From: Porphyra umbilicalis
Lineage: Eukaryota > Rhodophyta > Bangiophyceae > Bangiales > Bangiaceae
Assembly (NCBI GenBank): GCA_002049455.2
Contig: KV918795.1
Location: forward strand, 186,001 to 250,000
Reading direction: 5' to 3'
Length of the DNA stretch: 64,000 nt
The notes below the pieces were generated by a model, which was not told the origin of the DNA, made no database searches, and saw only the letters and a list, made by a program, of their open reading frames with translations. Made by a program: the position numbers and the translations under genes. Shown one piece after another: positions 33,947 through 45,364 of the stretch (positions are counted from its first letter, which is position 1; each line of letters starts with the position of its first letter).

Positions 33947-34762
33947 ATGGCCCCGCGGAGCAGGATGCAGAGCCAGTGGATTAAGGACAAGGACGCTTCC
34001 AGAACCGCAGAGCAGGCTTCCGCGTACGCGGCCTCAACCATCGCGCGCGTCACGCGCAGTGCGGCCAAGATGTTCGCGGGCTCTTCAGGGCAGTCCAACA
34101 CCCAAGCGGCCGCGTCCATGCCACACGCCAAGCGCACCGTCACCAAGAAGACCAAGGAGCCCCCGAAGACCTTCAAAAAGGCAGCTGCCGGCGCCCGCCG
34201 GTCCATGCCAGAGTTTGCGCCGGTGAGCGTCCCCGAAGTCGGCAAGCCTGGTGAACAAGCCGGGCTGCTTAACGAGCCTCGTAGTGACGATGGCGCTGCG
34301 ACAGTCGCTACCTGCTCGACGGCGTGTGCCTCTTCCCCCCTTCCGGCGCGTGCCGAAAGTGGCACCAAGCAGCTTGCGGCCGTATTAGCTAGACTATCGC
34401 CTTCTTCCCGTGTACCGCGCACGCGCCGTGTACGGTTCTCTCTGCCACTGGAGCATCCCCTCTCCGGGACCCTTGCCTTCAAACACGCTTTGTCCAGCTC
34501 TTTAATGCCACAGGACGGGTGTGGCGTCACCGAAAACAAGCTGAGACTCAAAGACGGGACGCTCGTGGCTGTCGGCTTCGTGGACTGGACCTGCCCGGAC
34601 CTGAACGGCAAGCTGGTGACTGCCAATATGGCGGTAGTGATTGTTACTGACGTCAGACACCCTACAAGTCATTATCCCTACCAACATCTGTACCCGCTTT
34701 CGGTGTACGTGTCGGCCACACGTGTGCGCATGGCCGACGCACGCTGGTGCTTCATTACGTGA
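33947..34762 (+). CDS. Hypothetical basic protein
   Basis: The ATG at 33947 follows a pyrimidine tract with an acceptor-like CACAAAG 42 bases upstream. The first 90 residues are helical and rich in Ala, Arg and Lys (RTAEQASAYAASTIARVTRS, KRTVTKKTKEPPKTFKKA), suggesting nucleic-acid binding. After a Pro/Ser linker, the last 70 residues are better structured: ENKLRLKDGTLVAVGFVDWT, then NGKLVTANMAVVIVTDV. This DGTLVA-G-V pattern recalls short beta-rich domains in some plant and algal transposon-linked proteins, but I cannot name the family. A long minus-strand frame (33637-34626) overlaps it and is probably its shadow. The C-terminus may be in another exon, since the last 20 residues look random. 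Confidence 0.45.
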   Translation: MAPRSRMQSQWIKDKDASRTAEQASAYAASTIARVTRSAAKMFAGSSGQSNTQAAASMPHAKRTVTKKTKEPPKTFKKAAAGARRSMPEFAPVSVPEVGKPGEQAGLLNEPRSDDGAATVATCSTACASSPLPARAESGTKQLAAVLARLSPSSRVPRTRRVRFSLPLEHPLSGTLAFKHALSSSLMPQDGCGVTENKLRLKDGTLVAVGFVDWTCPDLNGKLVTANMAVVIVTDVRHPTSHYPYQHLYPLSVYVSATRVRMADARWCFIT

Positions 34763-34909
34763 GAGCGGTCCATGCGTGTGTAGCTGTCAGGTTTCGCGTT
34801 CAACGCTAGGCAGACCTCGTTGTTTGGGATGTAGCTTTGGATTATATCCTTTTTGTGATGCAGTCTTTCGTGCTTCTCTAGGACACAGTCACACACTGTT
34901 CGTTTTCGA

Positions 34910-35600
34910 TCACCGCCTCCCTACCAGCATGTTGTCCGCGTCAATGATAAAACAGAAGTCGCAAAGCGCAGCGAGCAGCCTCGGACGCATGCATGTCAGG
35001 AGAAGAGCACGAAGGAGCAAGTGACCTACGGCGCGCCGACAAACCCATCTCACCCGCCGGACACGCACTCCCCCGCACACCCTGCCGCTCAGGCGCCACA
35101 AATGCGCGGTGCAAGAGCGCATCGTCCGTCGCGCCTCGACCGCCGACCCGTCGGCCGGCGTCTCCGCCAACGCCGCCGCCGGCGCCGCGGCCGCCGAGAA
35201 CACGGGCGCCGCCGCCGCCCGCCGCCGCGGCGTCACCGCCGCCGGCGGCGCACGCGCTCGCCGCCGCGCCGCGGGCGTCCCCGCCTCAGCGGGCGCCACG
35301 GACTCCTCCGCCTCCACCGCTGCCACGCCAACGTCGGCGTCGGCGTCAATTTCGGCGGCGGCATCGGCATCTTCTGCCTCCACCGCGTCCACCTCTGCCG
35401 GCGGAGGCGCCAGCGCGGCGGGCGGCAGCGCCGGCGCCGCCCCTCCGGCGCGGTAGCGCACAAACGGTAGACCGTGCCCAACTCCTGCTGCGCTGACCAC
35501 GTACTGCATGTGGCACGCGGGCCGCGCGGCGGCCAGCGAGGCGGCCAGGCCGACACGGTCCCCCCGCCCCTCGCCAGCCCCCCCGCCGCCCCCAACTCTT
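34910..35600 (-). CDS. Ala-rich hypothetical protein with acidic stretch, copy 2 (partial)
   Basis: The minus-strand frame reads VGLAASLAAARPACHMQYVV (about 35560-35500), SAAGVGHGLPFVRYRAGG, an Ala/Pro linker and an acidic stretch (VDAVEAEDADAAAEIDADAD). It then becomes Arg/Ala-rich and unconvincing. This parallels the block at 27808-28160, including GLPFV followed by acidic residues. The upstream exon is unclear. The surrounding DNA is very GC-rich, so part of the frame may be spurious. Confidence 0.35.
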
Positions 35601-37254
35601 CAAAGCCTCTTCGCCGCCCCCACGCATTCCACTACCCCCACCCTCCCCCACTCCGATGCACTTGTCCAACTGCTCCCGCGTCAACCGAGAAATGTCCCGG
35701 TTGTCGTCCCAACGGCGGCGGACGCTTGTAAGGCGACGCCATCCCACCCGCCACGGCGTCGAGGGCGGACACGACGCCCGCCGCGGGTAGGTTGGCCTTA
35801 CGCGCCGCCACCGCCGGTGGGATAGAGGCCGGCAGCCGCAGCCGGCCAAAACGCGTTGGCACCGCAGCCATCACCCGCCACGCGTAGATTCAATCGTGGC
35901 GGGGCGGGAGGGCGACGCCGGTGACCGCCGGCAGCGGCCGGGAAGGAGCAGTGGCCACAAGACGAGGCGTGGCGTCGCCGTCCTCTCCCATTCCTACGCG
36001 GAAGTCGGGGGGGGGTCCACAGCCGCCGCCACAGCCGTCGACGCAAACGCCGCCGAAGCGAAGCGTTGGGTGGACGGGGGGACGGCAGAGCTGAGGAGTG
36101 GAGTGGCGGCGGCGACCGCGAGGGGGGTGTTCGGCGCTAGCGCGGCGGTAGTGGTGGCGGTGAGCCCCCGACGGCGATCGGCGGGCGTCGCGATCGCCGC
36201 CAATCTCCCGTCTTCGGAGCACGCGACGCCGCCCGCCCCCACCGCGTCAAGCATGGCGGCCGGCATCCGCATGGCGGTGATCTGAACGACCGCCACAAGC
36301 ACGTGCACGGCCGCCGTCGGGTCGCAGTCATTGCTGTCGTTCACCCCCCCACCCCCCCGTGACTCCGATCAGAGACGCGTCCGGCGGCTCTCTCCCACGG
36401 TCCCACAAGCTCCGCCGCGCGGTTGACGTCCGTGAGGGGGGCCCCCCCACCTCCTAGCCGGCCAACAATGCCGGCACCTTGCCGAGCGCCACCGCCCGCC
36501 TCACGGACGTCAGCTCCCCCGCGTCGATGCCAGCGGCAAAGCAACGAAACGCGCCACTGTCGACTCGGAGGGGCGGTACGCCGCCACCGCACCCTACGCG
36601 TCGTCCACATACCTCGACAGCGACGCCACTTTCATGGCAGCGACATGGGTGGCAGCCGCGCCGGCCGGCGGCGTGAGCACTCCGCCGCCGACGGTTGCAA
36701 CCGACGGAGGAGGGCGAAGGGGCGCCTGGGAGGCCGCGCCATCACCACGGCTGTTCGCCTCCTACCGCACCGTGACGGCTTCGGTCGCCGAGCCAGAGGC
36801 GGCGGCACGGCGAGCCCCACCTGCAATCGCTACCGCCTTTTGCAACCGCCAGCTCCATATCTCCTGCACCGGGCGCCGTCGACGCCGCGAGTGCCAACGA
36901 CACGACGAGCGCCTGAGTGCCGCCCCCCCGCGCGCCACGGCGCTCGCCGCCCCCCTCCGCCGCCGCTGCCACCATCACGGTCCGTACTTCCGTCGCCAGT
37001 CTCTAATCTCTCCCTCTTCTCAGCCCTGCGTTGGCCGACCGCCGGGCGTGGCCCGTCGCCACGAACGACCTGGTAGCCAGGTGGCCGCTTGATCACGATG
37101 GGGGAGCCAAGGCGGCCACAAAAGCCGATAAGTTTGGAGAGAATGGGGAGAGTGTTAGCGGGAGGGTAAAGAGATAGGCGGGGGCGAGCAGAGAAAAGGC
37201 AGATGGAAGACACGGAGAGGGGGTGGGTGAGGAGCCGTGCTTGTCGGCCGTACA
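35601..37254. other. GC-rich low-complexity stretch, no supported gene
   Basis: Frames are open on several strands because A and T are scarce. The most even reading is minus-strand 35994-36344 (Ala/Thr-rich, with MLDAVGAGGVACSEDGRLAA), which may be an exon of the neighbouring Ala-rich gene. Nothing is recognised. Confidence 0.4.
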
Positions 37255-37724
37255 TTAGTCTATCCCCTTCGCACGGGCAGCAAGAGCACACTTAAAGACA
37301 GCCCTCACGCGACACTTCGTGACCTCGGACACGGGAACTCCACCATTCGCTTCCTGGAGACCAGCAGTAAAGCTAGCGGCCAAGCTGCCCCGAGTAAACA
37401 ACGAGCACGAAGAAGACAAAAACACCGCAGAAAAAGATCCTCCGTCCGCGCAAGGAGCACAGCCACCCTCAATATAGAGTCCAACGACATTGGCACGCCC
37501 CACCGATGCATTCACGCAACCAACTGGTCGACCAGCTTGGCATCCGGCGGCACGTCGGCCAGCGAGGGCACCACGGAAGCAAGAGGAGGTGCAGTCGTTG
37601 CGTTGGCGCCGTCAATCATGGCCGCAGCGGCCGCAGCGGCCGCCATGGAAGCTGCAATCTCGGCTCCTGGTGACGGCCGAACGCCGGCATCGTCCGTTTG
37701 CGAAGTCGTCTCAGTCGTGCCCAT
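37255..37724 (-). pseudogene. Hypothetical Ala-rich protein, two frames
   Basis: The ATG at 37724 begins MGTTETTSQTDDAGVRPSPG, followed by an Ala-rich helix and DVPPDAKLVDQLV. The frame stops at 37512, but a neighbouring frame continues at once with CVNASVGRANVVGLYIEGGC, then KCRVRAVFKCALAARAKGID, ending at 37255. A one-base shift near 37510 or an unrecognised intron would join them. No family is recognised. It lies downstream of the decayed recombinase on the same strand. Confidence 0.35.
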
Positions 37725-37992
37725 GACGAGGCACAGAAAAAAGAGAGCACCAAGTGGGAGTGAGATGATGAGATGTAGAGAGGGGATAGGGTTTGGTGGC
37801 TGGGACGAAACAGGGGATAGATGTGCCGCAGAGAGAGTCACGAGCAGCACAGCCGAGGGACGGGACGACGAAGATGCGGAACAGTGCTCGCAAGGCCGCG
37901 GCGACCTCTGATGCACGTGCACTACATGAATATGTGGAACGTCATGAAGCCAGATCAAGTCCACAATGTGGCACAAAGTATCCAGTTAACAG

Positions 37993-39229
37993 CTATATGC
38001 CTTCCATGGGTGGATAAGCGTACTTAACAATACTGAAAGTCTCTTCTTCACCAGGAAACAAAAAAAACAGAGCGCTTCTCAACGCGGGCCCCACGGAGCT
38101 GATTGAACACATCAGCAACAATAGAGACGACGATTTTGATGCTATCATCGGCAACAGCCGCTGCTGTTGTGAATTGGCTAGGCCCGTCCCAGAGTCGGTC
38201 ACCGGTTGCACGGGCCTAAAGTGCTTGAACCTGAAGTTGACGGCAGGCACAGCCGAAGAGATGATGATCAAGCACAAAGTGGGACTTTTTTCGACGACGG
38301 TGCGGGTTACACGGCTTGCTTGTGCAGAAGTGTACATAGATGTGAGGCTGCTGCACAACTGACAGGAAACCTCACGTCCGGCCAACAACGCGCTCCCTCA
38401 AGCATACGAAGAACGACCTGAAGAGAACGTTTCTGCGCATAAACGCAGCGTTGACGGGCAGCCGAGGATTCGGGGTCTGGATGTCGCGGTGCATGAGTCG
38501 AAGCGTCGTCACCGGCCGGCTTATTGTCATGAAGGAGCACGCGTAGAGCGTTAATGCGTGGAAGACAGCCTTGGACTGGCTGTCTGGGGTCGCATTGACG
38601 GAGCCCTCAGCGGTCCGGGCCCGAACATGCCGCACAACCATGCGGTCGTAGAACGCCTTCATCATCACGTCTGTGAAAGGTGCGTTGGACTGCGGGCGCT
38701 CGCCCGCCTCCATGGCATTCTTGGTCCCATCCCGCCGGAACCCAGAGACGCGGGCATCGTTCATGCGATTTCCCATGTACGTGCCGGCAGCGACGCCGCG
38801 CAGACATTCAGCCGCCTGGTCCGACAGGGGCTTGATGCGAAACGGGTGCTCACGATGTCCGCAGTCCAGGCCGACGGGGCCACCACCGAGTCGCTTGGGC
38901 AACACGCATAAGGCAAAGAGGTAGCCAAGCGGCCTCATGTTGTTGTTGACCGTCACCATCTTGAGCGGCGCAAGCCTACCTGACACCTTGAGACCCCGCC
39001 GCCGACACTTCAAAAAGGACCGGATGTACAAAGGCGTCGCCTTGCTCATCTTGTGCAGCAGGTCAAACGCTTTCGTATCCACAAAGGAACCTCTTGAATC
39101 TACTGGCAAGCGCTGTGCATCTGCCTTGAAGCGCTTCAACAGCGCCGTCCACGGCCTGAAATCGCACTTTGGCACGGGGACTCTGGTGCCAATATTCCCG
39201 TGCCACTCCATCGGCCAATCAGAAGCCAA
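37993..39229 (-). pseudogene. Tyrosine recombinase, Crypton-like, copy 2 (decayed)
   Basis: The frame 39229-38372 matches copy 1 in its helical domain: LYIRSFLKCRRRGLKVSGRL against VVTTFLECRRRGYRVAGGGR, then FTDVMMKAFYDRMVVRHVRA. The first catalytic Arg block FMTISRPVTTLRLMHRDI matches ITIARPITLINLNFEDF. After NVLFRSFF homology stops at a GTATGC, the place of the intron in copy 1, and SRVTRTVVEKSP resumes in the frame 38388-37993. The C-terminal FRRGG and RYI boxes were not found, so the copy lacks its catalytic end. Its N-terminus (MASDWPMEWHGNIGTR) has no Ala-rich head. It is likely a dead relative of the gene at 19560 and not a recent duplicate. Confidence 0.6.
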
Positions 39230-39680
39230 GATTACACCTCAGTACAGCTTATCTCGGGGTTTACCACCTGGTGCTGGCCCACGATTCTTGGGGTGACGCT
39301 CGCCTGTGTCAGCCGTCACGGTCACATTTGAGGGGCCTATCGCCCGTTGCACCCACCCTGCCTCTTATTGGCCCGCCAAATTAGACCCCGGTTTCTGCGC
39401 CGTTGTCCTCCACGAATGGATAGGCTTCCGCACCACAGGTCTGGGCGCCACCGAATATCCTTGTCCACTGCACACCACACATCCTGCGCTTCCTGACCGC
39501 ACGTTTGGGCGCCACCATATTGCGCATGCCAGGAAAAGGTCCCCTTGAGTGCCAGGTGCCCCACGAATCCGCCACCGTGCTGGCCACAGACGAAATCGCC
39601 TGATGCTTGCGGCACTGGGTGGTCCCGTTCCACACCCCTTACCGCGGCCGGCAGGGGCCTCGGAACAGCGCTGCAGCACC
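39230..39680. other. Stretch without a supported gene
   Basis: GGCGCCACC(A/G)(T/A)AT occurs twice (39445 and 39511). Otherwise only short frames are present. Confidence 0.4.
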
Positions 39681-39689
39681 TGCAGCTGT

Positions 39690-40130
39690 GGTCGCGGGCC
39701 TGGTCGGCCGCCCCGCCCCGCTCCCCGGCACCGTCGGCCGCCCCTCCCCGCTCCCCGGCACCGTCGGCCGGCCCGTCCCGCTCGCTGGTACGGTGGGCCG
39801 CCCCGCCTCGCTCTCCGGCACGGCCGGCGGCCCCGCTCCGCTCCCCGACACCGTCGGCCGCCCCACCCCGCCCACTGGTACGGTGGGCCGCCCCGCCCCG
39901 CTTCCCGGCACGGTCGGCCGCCCCGCTCCGCTCCCTGGCACGGTATGCCACCCTTCCCCACTGGGTGGTACGGTGGGCCGCCCCGCCCCGCACCCCGGCG
40001 CGGTCGGCCGCCCCTTCACGCTCGCTTGTACGGTCGGACGCCCCGCCGCGCTCCCCGGTACCGTCTCCCGCTCTGCACCCCTCGATGGAACTGTCGCCCG
40101 CCTCGCCCGGCGCCCCGGCACGGTCGGCCA
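39690..40130. repeat. 30-bp minisatellite, about 14 units
   Basis: The unit is close to CCGGCACCGTCGGCCGCCCC plus a variable C-rich decamer. Because the period is 30, every frame gives a 10-residue repeat (GTVGRPAPLP on one frame, GSGAGRPTVP on the other strand). The tract stops at 40130, where a copia element is inserted, and I find no remaining units beyond that element. Whether it is ever translated cannot be told. Confidence 0.85.
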
Positions 40131-41108
40131 TGTTGAAACGCAGTGGGGAAAGGGGACCACGGTGAAGTGGTTGAGTGGCTTGAGCTTGTGTGTATGTGTG
40201 CGAACGTGCTTTGTTGGTTGTCTCTTCAAAGCGCCCCTCTTCCCATCAAGGGCACTCCTCAAGTAGTCCAAGTCGGAGCACTCAAGCCCACCACGCAGCC
40301 CAAGCAGCTCGCCCGCGCACGCGCCCGCCCACACTCTAAATCAAAACGCTCACCAAATCAAAACATCAGGGATCAAAGCAAAGCCCACGCAAATCAAAGC
40401 ATCAGAAGCGCAAGAACAAAAGATGTGAAATCGCAAAAATTTCACTCAAAATCAACGGGTACAAATGTCGAATGCACCAGCGGTCACCGAACCGCGAGGA
40501 AGTCGCATGGGTAGCCTAGTGGGAAGAAGGCACCCACTATTGCTGATACCCCAATTCTGTCCTCGTCGACCAGGAACAGTTCCTGGCGGCACGGTTCTTG
40601 TGGACCTGGCCATCTATTGGTTAAACGCAGCCGTAAACAGCTGCTCAGCACGAATCTGAGGCGTCCTATTGGCTGTCCCTCCGCCACTTCCGTGCAGAAC
40701 CGAGATCCTTCTTTTTCTTGAGATTTTCTTCCGATCCCTTCCGTGTCAAGGGAGCAACCGGCCCGCAATCGTTGGAATATCGAGATTTTCTGGGAGATAC
40801 GCAGAAAAGTGCAGAAAAACGAAGGCGTCGATTGTGCGATTGGGGGCCGTACGGGCACATTCTGTAAAGATCGGGCCGGACACGCACTGCCGTCGGACTG
40901 CTCGACCAATGAGAGATCTGCATTCATTGCCGTTCCGCTACCGTTCCGGTTGGATGAGGACAGAATTGGGGGATCTGCAATATCATTAGGCGTGACCTTC
41001 GGGTCGCGTCCGGGAGTCGGGGGTTCGAACCCTGTCAATACCTGGTTTTTGGATTTTGCTTTTTACAGCAGGAGGGCTGACAGCGGCGTTGAGCATGACG
41101 TTCCAACA
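40131..41108 (-). repeat. 3' LTR of the copia element, carrying a MITE
   Basis: It matches the other LTR from end to end except for a 443-bp extra segment (the MITE plus one TA). Without it the LTR is about 535 bp. A GACC-TTCG-GGTC hairpin lies near 40993-41004. The purine run just outside it (GCAAGGGGGCG on the minus strand) is the likely polypurine tract. Confidence 0.95.
40540..40980 (-). mobile_element. TA-flanked MITE, 441-bp class, copy 2, inside a copia LTR
   Basis: It is an inverse copy of 17891-18331 with the same length and about 97% identity by eye. It is flanked by TA at 40538-40539 and 40981-40982. The matching point in the other LTR (near 45780) reads CCACTCTCATTAGG with no insert, so the empty site is preserved and the MITE arrived after the copia element. 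Confidence 0.95.
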
Positions 41109-44100
41109 CGCCCCCTTGCTTGACGCCGCCTGACAGCTGACCGCCCTTGAAGTACTTGTGGAGAAGTAAGTCCGCCTAGAATCTTGACGTCCCAAATCCG
41201 ATGCCGCCCGTCATGGCCGCCTTGGAGAGGCAATACACTTACATCCGGATGTTCTTACGGCGCGTACTTGAAGTTAACGCATCCCCATCGTCTTGACATG
41301 CTTGTCGTGCTTGACCTTGGCGAGCTCCTTCGTCATCGGGTCTGCCGCCATCTCGTCCGTTGGGCAGTGCTCGAGGATGACCTTGTCCGTCGTGATCGCA
41401 TCCCGCACAAAGTGGTAGCGAATGTCGATGTGCTTGGTGCGCTTGTGCTCGACGGGATTCTTGGCGAAGTCGATGCAGCCGCTGTTGTCGACCTTGATGT
41501 TGACCGGCCCAACCAAGTTGTCCGACTGCGTCACGAGCATGGTGACGCGTTGGATGAGCTTGTCGAGCCAAACAGCTTCCTTGCTGGCCTCGCAAAGAGC
41601 CATGTACTCCGCCTCCATGGTAGAGAGCGCCACCGTCTTCTGCAACTTCGAAGCCCAGCTGACGGCCGCCCCGCCAAAGATGAACATGAAGCCCGTCGTA
41701 GACCGCCGCGTCTCGTAGTCACCTGCCCAGTCGGCATCGCTGAAACCTTAGAGGATGCCCGACACGGACTTATTGTAGACCAGGCCCTTGTCGACAGTCC
41801 CCTTGACATATCGGAGGACGCGCTTCACAGCCGCCCAGTGCTCCTTCCCGTAGCCCGACACGAAACGGCTTAGCTTGCCGACCGCAAAGGCGAGATCATG
41901 ACGCGTCCCGACCATCAGGTACATCAGGCTTCCGACGGCCTCGCGATAAGGAAGAGACTCGTCGCTCTTCTCCGACTTAGCCAGCTGCAGCCCGACCTCC
42001 AACGGGGTCGCGATCGGGTTGCACTCCGCCATACAGAACTTCTCGAGCACTTGTCCCGCGTACTTACCCTGCGACAGCTTGAGGGTGCCCAACGTCTTGT
42101 CACGGCTGATCTCTAACCCGAGCATGACCTTGGCCTCGCCCAGGTCCTTCATCTCGAAGCGCTTGCGGAGCGCCTTCTTGATTTTGTTAATCGCCTCCAT
42201 GCTTGACCCGACCAGAAGAAGATCTTCGACGTACACCAGGACGATGATGATCTCACCGTCATCCATCTGGAGGTAGAGGCAGGCATCCGGGTCGATGTTG
42301 TCAAACCCTTGCGACATGAGGAAGGCGTCGAGCTTGGCGTACCACATCTTGGGGGCTTGCTTAAGCCCATATAGCGCTTGGAGAAGACGGCACACCTTGT
42401 CCGGATACGTGGGATCGACGTATCCCTCCGGCTGCTCCATGTAGACCTCCTCGTCAGGGTCGCCGTTCAGGAAGGCCGTCTTGACGTCCATCTGATGCAG
42501 CTCCCACCCGTTCGCCGCCGTCATCGCCAGGATGCATCGGATGGTAGTCAACTTGGCCATCGGCGCAAAAATCTCGTTGAAGTCAAGCCCCTTGATCTGC
42601 CGATTGCCCATAAAGCACAGGCGCGCCTTGTGCCGCGTCGTGTTGTTTCCGACCTTGTCCAGCTCGTCCTTGACCTTGTCAACCCACTTGCCCTTGAGCA
42701 CGCGTCGGCCGACCGGGCGATCCGTCAAACGCCATGTCTTGTTCTTGCGGATAGAGTCCATCTCCTGGTCCATTGCGGCCCGCCACTTGGTCGACTGCTG
42801 TCCTTGAACTGCTTGCCCATACGTCATGGGAGCCTTGCGAGCAACGAGGCTCACTGGACGCCAGTACTCAACCGGCGGCCTCCGCGATCTGCCGCTCCGA
42901 CGCAGCGTGTCTGGAGTTCCGGCAGAACCTTGATTGTCGTCTGCCGATTTGTCCGAGCCATCATCTCGCTGGTCGTCTCCGCCGTCATCTTCAGCGTCGA
43001 CGTCTTGGTCGTTACTGCCGGCATCCAAGCCCGTCTTGCCTTCCACGACTTCGTCCACGTGTGAGTCCTCTGGAACATTTGCAACCTTGCTTGAGTTGTT
43101 CTCGGAGAAAACGACGCTTCGCGCCTTGACGACCTTTCCGTCGTCGAGGATGACCTTGTACGCCTTGCTGCCGTCGGGATAGCCCACGAAAATGCCCTTT
43201 GCCGCCTTGTCTCCGAACTTGCCATCGACGTGGCTCTTGTGCAGCACCACCCAGCATGTCGACCCAAACACCCGCATGTGGCTTACGTTGGGCTTATTCC
43301 CGGTGCGCAGCTCATGAGGCGTCTTGCCTACGGGAAGGGCACGGCTGGTGACGCGGTTCTTGATTTAGACCGCCGTCTTGATGGCATCCGCCCAAAGATC
43401 CTGGTCGACGTCCTTGTGTCGCATCATGGTGCGTGCCATCTCCACGAGAACTAGGTTGAGTCGCTCAGCAACCCCGTTCTGCTGCGGCGTTTCGGGCACC
43501 GTCGTCTGGTGCGTCGTGCCGTTCTCATCGTGAAGAGCTTTGAATGCGGAGGACACGTACTCGCCGCCGTTGTCGGACCGGAGCACCTTGATGTTGTTCC
43601 CGGTGTGCAGCTGTGCCTTGGTCAGCCACTTCTTGTAAACCGCGAGAAGATCGCTCTTCTTGTGCAAGAAGACCACGTCCGTCCAGCGGGAGAAGTCGTC
43701 GGTGAACGCGCCAAAGTAGAGCGCTCCGCCTCGAGAGGGTTCTGACATAGGTCCACCGAGGTCCAAGTGCACGAGCTGGAGCCGCCTGGTCACACGAGCG
43801 CCTCTTGCGCTGGGCATAGGCGTCATTGCCGCCTTGCCGTACACGCACGGCTCGCAGATGTCCTTGACCACCATGGAAGTGCACTTGAGTCCGTCTACGT
43901 CCTTGTTCTTGATCATCCTCTTGACGCCGGCCACGTTCACGTGGCCAAGACGCTCATGCCATAGCGGCAGAGAGGCCACCGCAGCAACATGCGACATAGG
44001 GGCCATGTCCAGGTGGTAGAGCCCGTTCTTACGCGTGCCGCACGCAGCAATCTTCTCGTTCATCTTGATGATGGTCATACCGCGCTGGAACGATACTTCC

Positions 44101-45350
44101 GCACCGCGTTCCTCCATCATGCCGACCGACATGAGGTTGATGCCCATGTTAGGAACATCGAGCACCTTCTCCAACTTGGTCTTGCGCGTCTTGCCTTGAA
44201 CTATGAAGTTGAGGACGACGGTTCCGACGCCCGACGTGGCCACGGACCCCTTGTCACCCATCGTGACGCTCCGTCCCGTGGTCTTCTTGTAGTCATCGAA
44301 GCACGCACGCATCCAGCACATGTGTGCAGACGCCGAAGAGTCGACAAGCCACGACTTGGAAGTGTCATCGTTGTCATCCGCGTTGCCAACGAGACAGATG
44401 GCGTCGTCGCTGTCGCTACCATCTTCAGCCGCAATCGTGGCCACCTTGTCCTGTCTCTGCTTCTTGGCCTTGAGCTCTGGGCAATCATGAGCGATGTGCC
44501 CAAACTCGTGGCAGTAGTAGCATTCGATGTTGGAGAGGTCACCACGGCGGCCTTGACCTCGATAGTTGGCGCCGACAAGTGCCATGTCATCAATGCGCTT
44601 GATCGCCGGTGACTTGTCCGCCTGACGCCGCTCCTCCTGAAGCAAGCGGCTCTTGACAAAGTCGAGGCTTAGCTCGTCCTCGCCCTTGGCGTCTAGAGCC
44701 ACCAGCAGGTTCTCATACTTTGACGTCAGCCCGTTGAGAACGCTCATGGCGACATCCATCGCCGTCACCTCGCCGCCTATGGCCTTGAGGTTCTCGCCGA
44801 GGTTGCGCACGCGGTTGATATAGCCCAGCATGCCCTCGGCGACGTTCATTGCAACGGTGTAGAATTCGCGTCGCGCCTTCATCTTGTTCATCAAACTCTT
44901 GCGCTGGAAGACGCCTTGCAAGGTCGACCACATTTCCGCAGTCGTCTTGCACCCCGACATGTGCTCCAGCTGCTCGGACCCAAGGGTGAGCCCGATGATG
45001 GCGCTCGCCTTCGTGTCTCGACGCTTCCACACCGCCAAATCGCGGTCCTTCGCGTCCGTCGGCTTGCCATCTTCGTCAAGCATGTCGTCCAGATCGCGCA
45101 GCGCCAGGATCATCTTGATCCGCTGGTGCCACTCGTGGAAGTTCGGCTCCGTCACCTCGTCAATCTTGATGCCGCCCATGCCGGCAGCGCCACCTTCCAT
45201 GATGCCTGCTTGTCGTTGCGCGTCCCGATCTTGCCGAACCTTGCGCCTTGACCGTCACGTCTTCGAACCACCTTGCACTCGTCTTCTTCACACTTGTCGC
45301 GACCGCCGCGACGCCGTCTGGTACACCTTTCCCTTGTCACAGCCCCGGCT

Positions 45351-45364
45351 CTGGGCCCATAACC
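45351..45364 (-). other. Primer-binding site complementary to the tRNAiMet anticodon region
   Basis: On the minus strand the bases directly after the 5' LTR are GGTTATGGGCCCAG. This is the complement of CTGGGCCCATAACC, which is the anticodon stem-loop (CAU) of initiator tRNA-Met and not its 3' CCA end. Drosophila copia is known to prime from such an internal fragment of tRNAiMet. Confidence 0.85.

Noticed and set aside
33637-34626. A 329-codon minus-strand frame
   Set aside because: It overlaps the plus-strand gene at 33947-34762, which has a good ATG, a Lys-rich helical head and a structured tail. The minus frame looks like its mirror.
39690-40130. CRISPR-like array
   Set aside because: The units are contiguous and degenerate with no unique spacers. 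It is a minisatellite in eukaryotic DNA.
40484-41038. A 184-codon minus-strand frame and similar frames at 17788-18492
   Set aside because: They lie inside copies of the MITE and its flanks and change with each copy. They are not genes.
40985-41045. tRNA-like stretch in the copia LTRs (GGGGGTTCGAACCC, also near 45825)
   Set aside because: It has a T-arm-like hairpin and a GACC-TTCG-GGTC hairpin, but no acceptor stem, D-arm or anticodon arm can be drawn. It recurs only as LTR sequence.
41184-44612. Several plus-strand frames of 100-230 codons
   Set aside because: They are antisense shadows of the copia genes and contain no independent motif.
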